Assembly: GCF_008329565.1 (NCBI RefSeq)
Contig: NZ_NPKT01000026.1
Coordinates: forward strand, 1 to 60,398
Direction: 5' to 3'
Origin: Mycolicibacterium sp. P1-5
GTDB taxonomy: Bacteria > Actinomycetota > Actinomycetes > Mycobacteriales > Mycobacteriaceae
Length of the DNA stretch: 60,398 nucleotides
Numbering within the stretch: the first letter of the stretch is position 1; every line of letters begins with the position of its first letter. Below are positions 1-7,444 of the stretch, in pieces. The notes below the pieces were generated by a model that worked only from the letters and a program-made list of their open reading frames with translations, was not told where the DNA came from and did no database searches. Position numbers and translations under genes: made by a program.

Positions 1-1
1 G

Positions 2-70
2 CCCCGGCCCACGCTCGATCTCGACACCCCAGCCCAACGCTTAGCCGCACTCCTCGACCAAGCTGCCTAG
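2..70 (+). CDS. C-terminal fragment of a probable transposase (IS30-like)
   Basis: The window opens inside a reading frame that runs from base 2 to a TAG at 68-70 and ends in the residues LDLDTPAQRLAALLDQAA. A conserved R-P-x-x-T-L-x-x-x-T-P-A-x-R-x-x-x-L pattern at the extreme C-terminus is typical of IS30-family transposases, where it follows the catalytic DDE domain. Only about 22 residues are visible, so the family call rests on this tail alone. It implies an insertion sequence lies just left of the window. It could instead be another helical C-terminus. Confidence 0.45.
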   Translation, partial: PRPTLDLDTPAQRLAALLDQAA

Positions 71-136
71 CCGCGTTGCGCTAACCGCTTGACTTTGAGC
101 GGCCGAATCACGCCCTGGCGTTACGCTCGGCGCAGG

Positions 137-937
137 CTAGGCGGGTCCGAACCGGGCGCCGCCCTGCGCGTGGTACCAACCGCCGGCCGCCTGCGTGCCG
201 CCGTCGACGTGCAGCGTCTGACCGGTGATGTAGCGGGCCATGTCGGAGGCGAGAAAGACTGCCGCCGAGGCGATTTCGTCGACATGGCCGAGCCGCCCCA
301 GCGGGACGGCCTGGCTGAGTTCGGGGCGCATCCCGTCCGGAGACAGCGCCAGCAGTCCCTCGGTGACGGTGATGTCGGGTGCGATCGCGTTGACCCGGAT
401 ACCGTGCGGCGCCAGCTCGAAGGCCGCCGTGCGGGTGTAGTTGATCACCCCGGCCTTCGCCGCGGAGTAGGCCGCGTAACCCGGTGCCGCGCGCACGCCC
501 TCGATCGAGGTCACGGAGATGACGCTGCCGCCGCGACCGTCGGCAACCAGCTGCCGCGCCACCCGCTGCGTGCACAGCAGGACGTGGCGAAGGTTAGCCC
601 TGTACAAGGCATCCCAGCCGTTCTCGCTGGTGTCGAGTAGCGGCGAGGCGAACACGCCGCCGGCGTTGTTGACCAAGATTTCAGCCGGGCCGAGCTCGTC
701 ACGAGTGCGTTCGAGCGCGGCGTCGACCTGCTCGCTGTCGCGGACGTCGGCCACGATGCCGAGCACACCCAGCTCGTCAGCCGTGGTCGCGCATGTCTCA
801 GCGTTGCGTTCCCAGATGGCGACCTTGGCCCCGAATCGCGCCAGTCCGTCGGCGATTCCACGGCCGATGCCGGTGCCGCCGCCGGTAACGACGGCCACCC
901 GATCGGTGAGCAGAACGTCCGACGGCGCGATCGTCAC
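137..937 (-). CDS. SDR family NAD(P)-dependent oxidoreductase
   Basis: A 266-residue short-chain dehydrogenase. The Rossmann nucleotide-binding motif TGGGTGIGRG lies near residue 18, the NNAGG stabilising motif near 90 and the catalytic YxxxK (YSAAK) near 157, followed by a normal C-terminal GQTLHVDGG strand. Family members oxidise or reduce alcohol/ketone groups with NAD(H) or NADP(H) in the cytoplasm. The substrate cannot be told. It lies 4 bases downstream of the F420-type oxidoreductase on the same strand, so the two are probably co-transcribed and may act on the same substrate. Confidence 0.9.
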   Translation of the reverse strand: MTIAPSDVLLTDRVAVVTGGGTGIGRGIADGLARFGAKVAIWERNAETCATTADELGVLGIVADVRDSEQVDAALERTRDELGPAEILVNNAGGVFASPLLDTSENGWDALYRANLRHVLLCTQRVARQLVADGRGGSVISVTSIEGVRAAPGYAAYSAAKAGVINYTRTAAFELAPHGIRVNAIAPDITVTEGLLALSPDGMRPELSQAVPLGRLGHVDEIASAAVFLASDMARYITGQTLHVDGGTQAAGGWYHAQGGARFGPA

Positions 938-941
938 CGCG

Positions 942-1787
942 CTAACTGCTTCGCGTCAGGATGTCGTCGGCAAACCGGGCGATGCCGTCGAGCGCCTCGC
1001 GGGTGCGCCGCCACGGCATGACGATCATCCGGTCAATGCCCGCGTCGGCGGCCCGTCGCACATCCTCGGGCGAATCGGCCGGCGCTGACGTGGTGACGTC
1101 GGGCTTGCCCGTGCGGCCGTGCTCGGCCCACAGTGCGGAGAGCTTCTGCACCGAACCGGGGATCTCATCGAGAGTGTGGTTCATCGGAATCCACCCCGAA
1201 CCGAAGCGCGCCACCCGACGCAATGCCGACGGTCCGTCACCGCCGACGTGGATCGGCGGCCCACCCGGCTGGACTGGTTTGGGTTCGAACGCGACGGCGT
1301 CGAAATCGAAGAACCGCCCGTGGTGCTCGATGGTCGGCTCGGTCCACAGCGCCCGGCACACCTGGAGGGCTTCGTCGACGCGGGCGCCGCGCGTACTGAA
1401 ATCCAGCCCGGCGGCGTCCCACTCCTCGCGCAGCCAGCTGGCACCGATACCGAAGTCGAACCGGCCGTTGGAAACAATGTCCAGCGTCGCGGCGGCACGG
1501 GCGCTGACGAACGGGTGCCGCAAGCCGATGTTGTAAACGTAGGTACCCATCCGGATGGTGCTGGTCTGCCCCGCGAGATAGGACAGGTAGGCGATCGCGT
1601 CGTACATCGGGGTCTTCGACGGGATTGGCGGGTGGCTGTCGCCGTGATGAGGGCTGCCGGACATCTCGGCAGGCAGCACCAGATGCTCCGGGAGCCAGAC
1701 CGACTCGAAGCCCAGCTCCTCGGCCCGCACCGTCAGGTCACGCCACAGGCCGGGGTGTACACCACCCAGCGGAATCCCGAACTTCAC
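942..1787 (-). CDS. LLM class F420-dependent oxidoreductase
   Basis: A 281-residue luciferase-like (beta/alpha)8-barrel protein beginning MKFGIPLGGVHPG. Features seen are the LGFESVWLPEH segment, the RIRMGTYVYNIGLRHPF-type core strand and the GRFDFGIGASWLREEW stretch typical of mycobacterial F420-dependent members (TIGR03619-like). Such enzymes use reduced coenzyme F420 for hydride transfer to an unknown substrate. It is the first gene of a two-gene leftward unit with the SDR. The divergent neighbour is the nucleotide cyclase, leaving about 100 bases for both promoters. Confidence 0.88.
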   Translation of the reverse strand: MKFGIPLGGVHPGLWRDLTVRAEELGFESVWLPEHLVLPAEMSGSPHHGDSHPPIPSKTPMYDAIAYLSYLAGQTSTIRMGTYVYNIGLRHPFVSARAAATLDIVSNGRFDFGIGASWLREEWDAAGLDFSTRGARVDEALQVCRALWTEPTIEHHGRFFDFDAVAFEPKPVQPGGPPIHVGGDGPSALRRVARFGSGWIPMNHTLDEIPGSVQKLSALWAEHGRTGKPDVTTSAPADSPEDVRRAADAGIDRMIVMPWRRTREALDGIARFADDILTRSS

Positions 1788-1884
1788 AGCGCGGATGTTA
1801 CGCAGCGGGGCGCGCGGGCGAAAGGACTACTCTCAATTTCGGAGAGCGTGATTCTGCCCAGTGGTGCCAGTAGCGTCAGAAGCT

Positions 1885-3360
1885 ATGACGGCGAGCAGGC
1901 TCAGGGTCCGCTACGCCCTGGCTCTTGTGCTCGCCCAGATCCTGGCGGCAGTCGAGTTGACCTTCCTGGTGATGCCGCTACGTCACGAATTGGTGCCGCA
2001 AGCAGAGACCGTCTTCGGAACCGACACCCTCGTTGCCTCGATCGCGTTGTCGGTGGTCGGCTTCGCCGGCTCGATCGGCTACGCGATCCTGGTCGTCGAT
2101 CGCAAGCTGCGCTGGTTCACCGCGGGTGAGCCGCCGACGCAGGCCGACCGGCTGTTCGTCGAGCGGTTCCTGCGTCACCAATCGGCCTTGCTGACGATCA
2201 TCTGGTTGATCAGCGGCACGATCCTGTTCGTCATCAACCGTGACGGCGGTGTGGTGGCCGCGTGGCTGATCGGGATGTCGGTGTTGTTCGGCCTCACCAC
2301 CTCCACCGGCGCGGCGCTGCTGCTCATCCAGCGGCCTATGCGCCCCATCACCGCGGCCGTCATGGGCTCGACATCCGGTCGCGACACTGCGCCGGGAGTT
2401 CTGCCCCGGTTGCTACTGATGTGGCTGATGACCAGTGCGCTGCCGAGCATCGGCATCGCGGTGGTGGTGCTGATGCGATCGACCGGCTGGATCATCCAAA
2501 AGAACGCGTCGATCGAGATACCCGTGATCGTGCTCTCGGTCATTTCGGTCCTGGTCGGGCTGCGCGGGATGGCCATCGCCGCCCTGTCGATCTCCGATCC
2601 GGTGCATGACGTGGTCGCCGCCATGGCCAAAGTCGAGCGCGGCCAGATCGCCACCCGGGTCGAGGTTTATGAACGTTCCGAAATCGGTCGCCTACAAAGC
2701 GGTTTCAACCGAATGGTCGCCGGACTCGCCGAACGCGACCGCCTGCGCGATCTGTTCGGCCGGCACGTGGGGACAGACGTGGCGCTGCGCGCGGTCAGCG
2801 ACGCCGACAGCCTCACCGGCGAGGTCCGTGAGGCAGCCGTCCTGTTCGTCGACCTGGTCGGCTCGACCCAGCTGGCGCAGAGCCGCTCGCCGACCCAGGT
2901 GGCCGAGGTGCTCAACAACTTCTTTCAGATCGTCGTGGACGCCGTTGACGAGCGCCAGGGGCTGATCAACAAGTTTCAGGGTGATGCGGTGCTCGCGGTG
3001 TTCGGGGCACCGCTGCCCAGCGCGCACTCGGCGTCCGATGCGCTCGCGACCGCCCGATCGCTGACGGTCGCACTGCGCCGGCTGCCGGTCGTGGACTTCG
3101 GCATCGGGGTATCCGCCGGGAAGGTGTTCGCCGGAAACCTCGGTGCCGAACAACGCTACGAGTACACGGTGATCGGTGACGCGGTCAACGAGGCTGCGCG
3201 CCTTGCCGATCGGGCCAAGGCCGCCGACGGACGCGCGCTGTGCTCGGACGCGGCCTTGAACCAAGCCGACCCGGCCGAGCGCGCGTACTGGACCGAGCAC
3301 TCCTGGGAAGTGCTGCGCGGCCGGCTCGAGCCGACCCGGATGTCGTCGCCCATCGCCTGA
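1885..3360 (+). CDS. membrane-anchored class III adenylate/guanylate cyclase with HAMP domain
   Basis: About 491 residues. Roughly six hydrophobic membrane segments fill the first 235 residues, followed by a HAMP linker (DPVHDVVAAMAKVERG) and a class III cyclase domain in the last 170. Metal-binding aspartates sit in FVDLVGST and NKFQGDAVLAVFG. The Lys of NKF and the Asp of TVIGDAVNEAARL are the residues that usually select adenine, so cAMP is the likely product. The architecture is that of the mycobacterial Rv1318c/Rv1319c/Rv1320c/Rv3645 group. I chose ATG 1885; the frame is open to GTG 1861 and neither start has a strong ribosome-binding site. Confidence 0.88.
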   Translation: MTASRLRVRYALALVLAQILAAVELTFLVMPLRHELVPQAETVFGTDTLVASIALSVVGFAGSIGYAILVVDRKLRWFTAGEPPTQADRLFVERFLRHQSALLTIIWLISGTILFVINRDGGVVAAWLIGMSVLFGLTTSTGAALLLIQRPMRPITAAVMGSTSGRDTAPGVLPRLLLMWLMTSALPSIGIAVVVLMRSTGWIIQKNASIEIPVIVLSVISVLVGLRGMAIAALSISDPVHDVVAAMAKVERGQIATRVEVYERSEIGRLQSGFNRMVAGLAERDRLRDLFGRHVGTDVALRAVSDADSLTGEVREAAVLFVDLVGSTQLAQSRSPTQVAEVLNNFFQIVVDAVDERQGLINKFQGDAVLAVFGAPLPSAHSASDALATARSLTVALRRLPVVDFGIGVSAGKVFAGNLGAEQRYEYTVIGDAVNEAARLADRAKAADGRALCSDAALNQADPAERAYWTEHSWEVLRGRLEPTRMSSPIA

Positions 3361-3449
3361 ATTCCGCTACGCCCCTTGTGCCCACGACGCCTACGGGTGA
3401 AGGGTGGCTATATCGATTCGGCGCGCCTGCGCGCGCCAGGAGGTTTGTC

Positions 3450-5576
3450 ATGGCTGACAAGACGAACACTTCCCCGGCCGCCCGATCGGCTCCCGCCGCG
3501 GACGGTCCCGCCGCCATTCGAAACGTCGTGCTCGTCGGCCCGTCGGGTGCGGGAAAGACCACCCTTGCCGAAGGCCTTTTGGTCGCCTCCGGTGTGCTGT
3601 CACGGGCAGGTTCGGTGATCGACGGCACCACGGTGTGCGACTTTGACGACGCGGCGATCCGCCAACAACGATCGGTGGGGCTCGCGCTCGCACCCATCCC
3701 GCACGAGGGCATCAAGGTCAATCTGATCGACACTCCCGGCTATGCCGACTTCGTCGGCGAATTGCGGGCCGGCCTGCGGGCCGCCGATTGCGCGTTGTTC
3801 GTGATCGCCGCCAATGAGGGCGTCGACGAAGCGACCAAGGCGCTGTGGCACGAGTGCGACGACGTCGGCATGCCCCGAGCGGTGGCGATCACCAAGCTCG
3901 ACCACGCCCGCGCCGACTACGACACCGCTCTTCGCGCCGCGCAGGACGCGTTCGGCGAGAAGGTGCTGCCGCTCTATCTGCCGATCGACAAGGGGTTGAT
4001 CGGGTTGCTGTCGGGAAGCCAGTACGACTACCGCGGCGGCACGCGCACCGTCCACCCGCCCGACGCCGCATACGCCGACCAGATCGAGGAGCAGCGCGGC
4101 ACCCTGATCGAAGGCATCATCGAGGAGTCCGAGGACGAATCACTGATGGAGCGCTATCTCGGTGGCGAGGTGATCGATGAGGCGGTGCTGATCGGCGATC
4201 TGGAGAAGGCCGTCGCGCGTGGGTCGTTCTTCCCCGTCATCCCGGTGTGCAGCAGCACCGGGGTGGGCACCGTTGAGCTGCTCGAGGTCGCGACCCGCGG
4301 GTTCCCTTCACCGCCCGAACACGTCCTGCCCGAGGTCTACAACCCGCACGGGGTGGGCCGCCCGGGTCTGGCGTGCGATCCGGACGGACCCCTGCTGGCC
4401 GAGGTGGTCAAGACGACGTCGGACCCCTACGTCGGCAGGGTCAGCGTGGTCCGGGTGTTCTCCGGCACCATCAGGCCCGACACGACAGTGCATGTGTCGG
4501 GCCATTTTTCGGCCTTTTTCGAGGCGAACACGCACGCCGACCACGACGAGGACGAACGCATCGGGACGTTGTCGTTCCCGCTGGGCAAGCAACAGCGGCC
4601 GGCTACTCACGTGGTAGCCGGCGATATCTGCGCGATCGGCCGACTCACCCGCGCCGAGACCGGAGACACGTTGTCGGACAAGGTTGATCCGTTGTTGCTC
4701 AAGCCGTGGACGATGCCGGAGCCACTGCTGCCGGTGGCGATTGCGGCCCGCGCCAAAACCGACGAGGACAAGCTTTCGGTCGGCTTGCAGCGGCTGGCGG
4801 CCGAGGACCCGACGCTGCGCATCGAACAGAATGCTGAGACCCACCAGATCGTGTTGTGGTGCATGGGCGAGGCACATTCCAGTGTGGTGCTCGACGCGCT
4901 GGCGAATCGCTACGGCGTCAACGTCGACACCGTCGAGGTGCGAATCCCCTTGCGCGAGACCTTCGGCGGCCCGGCAAAAGGACACGGCCGCCACGTCAAG
5001 CAGTCCGGTGGCCACGGCCAATTCGCGGTGTGCGATATCGAAGTCGAACCGCTGCCCGGCGGCGCCGGCTTCCAATTCGTCGATAAGGTTGTCGGCGGCG
5101 CGGTGCCCCGGCAGTTCATCGCCAGCGTGGAGAAAGGAATCCGCGCCCAGATGGACCGCGGCGTGCACGCCGGGTATCCGGTCGTCGACATCCGGGTGAC
5201 GCTCGTCGACGGCAAGTCGCACAGCGTCGACTCCTCCGACATGGCCTTCCAGATGGCCGGCGGGGTGGCGCTGCGGGAAGCCGCCGCGGAGACCCGGATC
5301 GACCTGCTCGAGCCCGTGGACGAGGTCACCATCGATGTGCCCGACGACCTTGTCGGCGCGATGATGGGCGACCTGTCCGGCCGCCGCGGCCGGGTGCTGG
5401 GTACCGAGCAGGCCAGTGAGAACCACACCTTGATTCACGCCGAGGTGCCGCAGGTCGAGTTGACCCGATACGCGATCGATATGCGCAGCCTTGCCCACGG
5501 GGCTGCGTCGTTCACTCGGACCTTCGCCCGCTACGAACCGATGCCGGAAACCGCCGCCGCGAAGGTCCGGGCCTAG
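3450..5576 (+). CDS. fusA2: elongation factor G-like protein EF-G2 (FusA2)
   Basis: A 708-residue protein with the full EF-G domain series: GTPase domain, OB-type domain II, then III-V. The start is fixed by a perfect AGGAGG at 3438-3443, 6 bases before the ATG. The P-loop is GPSGAGKTT (Lys36) and G4 is TKLD. Two residues essential in canonical EF-G are changed: switch I reads RSVG (residues 74-77) instead of RGIT, and G3 is DTPGY (Tyr98) instead of DTPGH, so the catalytic histidine is missing. This fits reports that mycobacterial EF-G2 does not replace EF-G in translocation. It follows the cyclase after 89 bases. Confidence 0.92.
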   Translation: MADKTNTSPAARSAPAADGPAAIRNVVLVGPSGAGKTTLAEGLLVASGVLSRAGSVIDGTTVCDFDDAAIRQQRSVGLALAPIPHEGIKVNLIDTPGYADFVGELRAGLRAADCALFVIAANEGVDEATKALWHECDDVGMPRAVAITKLDHARADYDTALRAAQDAFGEKVLPLYLPIDKGLIGLLSGSQYDYRGGTRTVHPPDAAYADQIEEQRGTLIEGIIEESEDESLMERYLGGEVIDEAVLIGDLEKAVARGSFFPVIPVCSSTGVGTVELLEVATRGFPSPPEHVLPEVYNPHGVGRPGLACDPDGPLLAEVVKTTSDPYVGRVSVVRVFSGTIRPDTTVHVSGHFSAFFEANTHADHDEDERIGTLSFPLGKQQRPATHVVAGDICAIGRLTRAETGDTLSDKVDPLLLKPWTMPEPLLPVAIAARAKTDEDKLSVGLQRLAAEDPTLRIEQNAETHQIVLWCMGEAHSSVVLDALANRYGVNVDTVEVRIPLRETFGGPAKGHGRHVKQSGGHGQFAVCDIEVEPLPGGAGFQFVDKVVGGAVPRQFIASVEKGIRAQMDRGVHAGYPVVDIRVTLVDGKSHSVDSSDMAFQMAGGVALREAAAETRIDLLEPVDEVTIDVPDDLVGAMMGDLSGRRGRVLGTEQASENHTLIHAEVPQVELTRYAIDMRSLAHGAASFTRTFARYEPMPETAAAKVRA

Positions 5577-5608
5577 CGTTCTGTCCTCGCGCGGTAACGT
5601 CATTCTCC

Positions 5609-5992
5609 ATGACGGCACCTCGTTCGCTTCGGGAGTTGTTCGACCAACTCGGCCTGCAGATCGTCGAGTCGACGGACGACACCGTCGTCCTGGAGATGCC
5701 GGTGGATGAACGCACCAAGAACACCGCCGGCGGACTGCAGGGTGGACTGATCGCCACGATGGCCGACGTGGCCGCGGGCCAGCTGGCCTCCCGCGCCACC
5801 CCGTTCGGATTCGGTATCGCGACCACCGATCTGTTCGTCCGCTACCTGCGGCCGATCAAGGTCGGTCCGGCCCGCGCGGTCGCGAAGATCTTGCGCACCG
5901 GCAAGCGCTCAGTGGTTGTGCAGGTGGACATTCACCGCGGCGAGGACAACGAACTGGCGGCCACCAGCACGATCAACTTCGCGGCGGTCTGA
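5609..5992 (+). CDS. PaaI-type hotdog-fold thioesterase
   Basis: A 127-residue single hotdog domain. The segment NTAGGLQGGLIATMADVAAGQ matches the long central helix and preceding loop of PaaI/YbgC-like acyl-CoA thioesterases, in which a small-residue-rich GG(x)I motif positions the thioester. The DLFVRYLRP strand follows, as expected. It probably hydrolyses a small acyl- or aryl-CoA in the cytoplasm. It starts 32 bases after fusA2 and ends head-on against the next, larger thioesterase gene with 3 bases between the two stops. Confidence 0.85.
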   Translation: MTAPRSLRELFDQLGLQIVESTDDTVVLEMPVDERTKNTAGGLQGGLIATMADVAAGQLASRATPFGFGIATTDLFVRYLRPIKVGPARAVAKILRTGKRSVVVQVDIHRGEDNELAATSTINFAAV

Positions 5993-5995
5993 CGC

Positions 5996-6781
5996 TCATC
6001 CGATGCCGGCGCCAGGCCGGACGGTCAAGCTTTGCGAGAGCGCACCGATCGGCCCCGTCTCGTCATGAATGATGCTGTGCGTCAGGCCGGTTCCATTAGA
6101 ACCGATCGAGACCGCAGTGTCGAAACCCACCCACTCACCCACCGGCGTGGCGAAGAAGTGCGCGGTGAGGTCGAGGTTGGGGAAGGCCACCTCGCGCGGA
6201 TCCACCAGGACCGTCATGCCGTTGGCGATGTCGAGGAGCCCGGCAGCACGCGCCAGTGAGCTCACCGGCTCCTCATCGAGCAGCGGCACTCCGGTGCGCA
6301 CCCAGTACACCGCCCGCCCTGGTGCCTCCTCGGCGCGCCGCACCTCCGCCGACGCGATGAAGCCACCCGGCCACACCCCACTCGGGTTCCAGTCCGGCAT
6401 GGCCTGAGGCGGCGGGATCGGCCGCAGGCCGCTGCCGCGCAAAGCCGACGTGTCGTACTGCTTCATCAACCACGCCCGGCCTAGCACCACCGCCCGGTCC
6501 TGGTAGGTCAACGTGGCTTCGACGAGTTCGATGGTCCGGCCCGGCCTGAGCACCCGCACATCGATCTCGACGACGACGTCGGTAGGCACAGTGCCGAGGA
6601 TGTCGTAACTGAGCCGTGCGATCACCAGATGCCCGTTGCCGCGCGCGTCGCGGTCGGTCTCGATGGCATGCGCGAGCAGGCCGAAGGACGGCGCGATGTG
6701 CTGTTCGGCGAGGTTCCAGGCGCCGCCGGCATGCTCTCCGGCTCGATACGAACTGCTCGACACCCGGCTGAAGTACGACAT
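5996..6781 (-). CDS. TesB-like double-hotdog acyl-CoA thioesterase family protein
   Basis: A 261-residue protein resembling the thioesterase family with two hotdog halves. The N-terminal half carries LAEQHIAPSFGLLAHAIE and the C-terminal half carries NLDLTAHFFATPVGEWVGFDTAVS followed by GLTHSIIHDETGPIG, matching the usual xLTHSxxxDxxGxxG ending. It probably releases CoA from medium or bulky acyl-CoA. It is transcribed away from the TetR gene at 6869; the 87-base gap holds a perfect palindrome (6846-6865), so the regulator plausibly controls this gene. Confidence 0.8.
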   Translation of the reverse strand: MSYFSRVSSSSYRAGEHAGGAWNLAEQHIAPSFGLLAHAIETDRDARGNGHLVIARLSYDILGTVPTDVVVEIDVRVLRPGRTIELVEATLTYQDRAVVLGRAWLMKQYDTSALRGSGLRPIPPPQAMPDWNPSGVWPGGFIASAEVRRAEEAPGRAVYWVRTGVPLLDEEPVSSLARAAGLLDIANGMTVLVDPREVAFPNLDLTAHFFATPVGEWVGFDTAVSIGSNGTGLTHSIIHDETGPIGALSQSLTVRPGAGIG

Positions 6782-6845
6782 TTGCGCGACGGTACCGCTG
6801 CCGCGCTCGCCCGCTACGTCCGGTTCGACTCTGGTGTCGGTCGAT

Positions 6846-6865
6846 TATGTATGGTTACATACATA
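6846..6865. promoter_or_regulatory. palindromic operator between thioesterase and TetR genes
   Basis: The bases TATGTATGGTTACATACATA form a perfect inverted repeat with 8-base arms and a GTTA centre. It ends 3 bases before the ATG of the TetR gene and lies 64 bases upstream of the divergent thioesterase. Size, AT content and position fit the autoregulatory operator of the adjacent TetR protein. Binding is inferred, not shown. Confidence 0.72.
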
Positions 6866-6868
6866 GGC

Positions 6869-7435
6869 ATGACGAGCCCCCGCGAACGGATGGTCGCCTC
6901 GGCCGCACTGCTGATCCGCGAACGCGGAGCGCAGTCGACGGCGATCGCCGACGTTCTCGCACACAGCGGGGCACCGCGCGGCTCGGCCTACCACTATTTC
7001 CCCGGCGGCCGCACCCAATTGCTCAGCGAGGCAGTTGATTACGTCGCCGACTTCGTCGCCACCAAGCTGGCCAAGGCGTCCAGCAGCACGGAGATGCTCG
7101 ACGGATTGACCCGCTTCTATCGCAAGAACCTTGTCGAAACCGACTACCGCGCCGGCTGCCCGGTGCTGGCCGTCGCCGTGGAATCCGGCGAACCGGGCAA
7201 CACGAACCCGTTGATCGACCGGGCCGCCGAGGCGTTCACCCGCTGGAACGACCTGATCGCCCAGCGTCTCATCGCCGACGGCGTCGCCACCGACCGCGCC
7301 GAGGAAATGGCGGTGACGACCACCGCCGCCCTGGAAGGCGCCATCGTGCTCGCCCGCGCCGCGCGCGACACCAAACCGCTCGACATCGTTCACCGGCAAT
7401 TGCGCAATCTGCTCGAAGCCGAACTGCCCAACTAG
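6869..7435 (+). CDS. TetR/AcrR family transcriptional regulator
   Basis: A 188-residue repressor-type protein. The N-terminal helix-turn-helix covers about residues 8-55 (MVASAALLIRERGAQSTAIA, then GAPRGSAYHYFPGGRTQLL), and the rest is a ligand-binding helical domain with a single Cys in RAGCPVLAVAVES, as in the LmrA/YxaF-like TetR subfamily. The ATG at 6869 is preferred over upstream in-frame starts because the homology begins there and the operator palindrome lies directly before it. The molybdopterin oxidoreductase starts 9 bases downstream and is probably co-transcribed. Confidence 0.88.
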   Translation: MTSPRERMVASAALLIRERGAQSTAIADVLAHSGAPRGSAYHYFPGGRTQLLSEAVDYVADFVATKLAKASSSTEMLDGLTRFYRKNLVETDYRAGCPVLAVAVESGEPGNTNPLIDRAAEAFTRWNDLIAQRLIADGVATDRAEEMAVTTTAALEGAIVLARAARDTKPLDIVHRQLRNLLEAELPN

Positions 7436-7444
7436 GAGATTTCG

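Noticed and set aside
4308..5618. 436-codon open frame on the minus strand within fusA2
   Set aside because: It is antisense to a fully recognisable EF-G and has no domain; long mirror frames are expected in DNA this rich in G and C at third positions.
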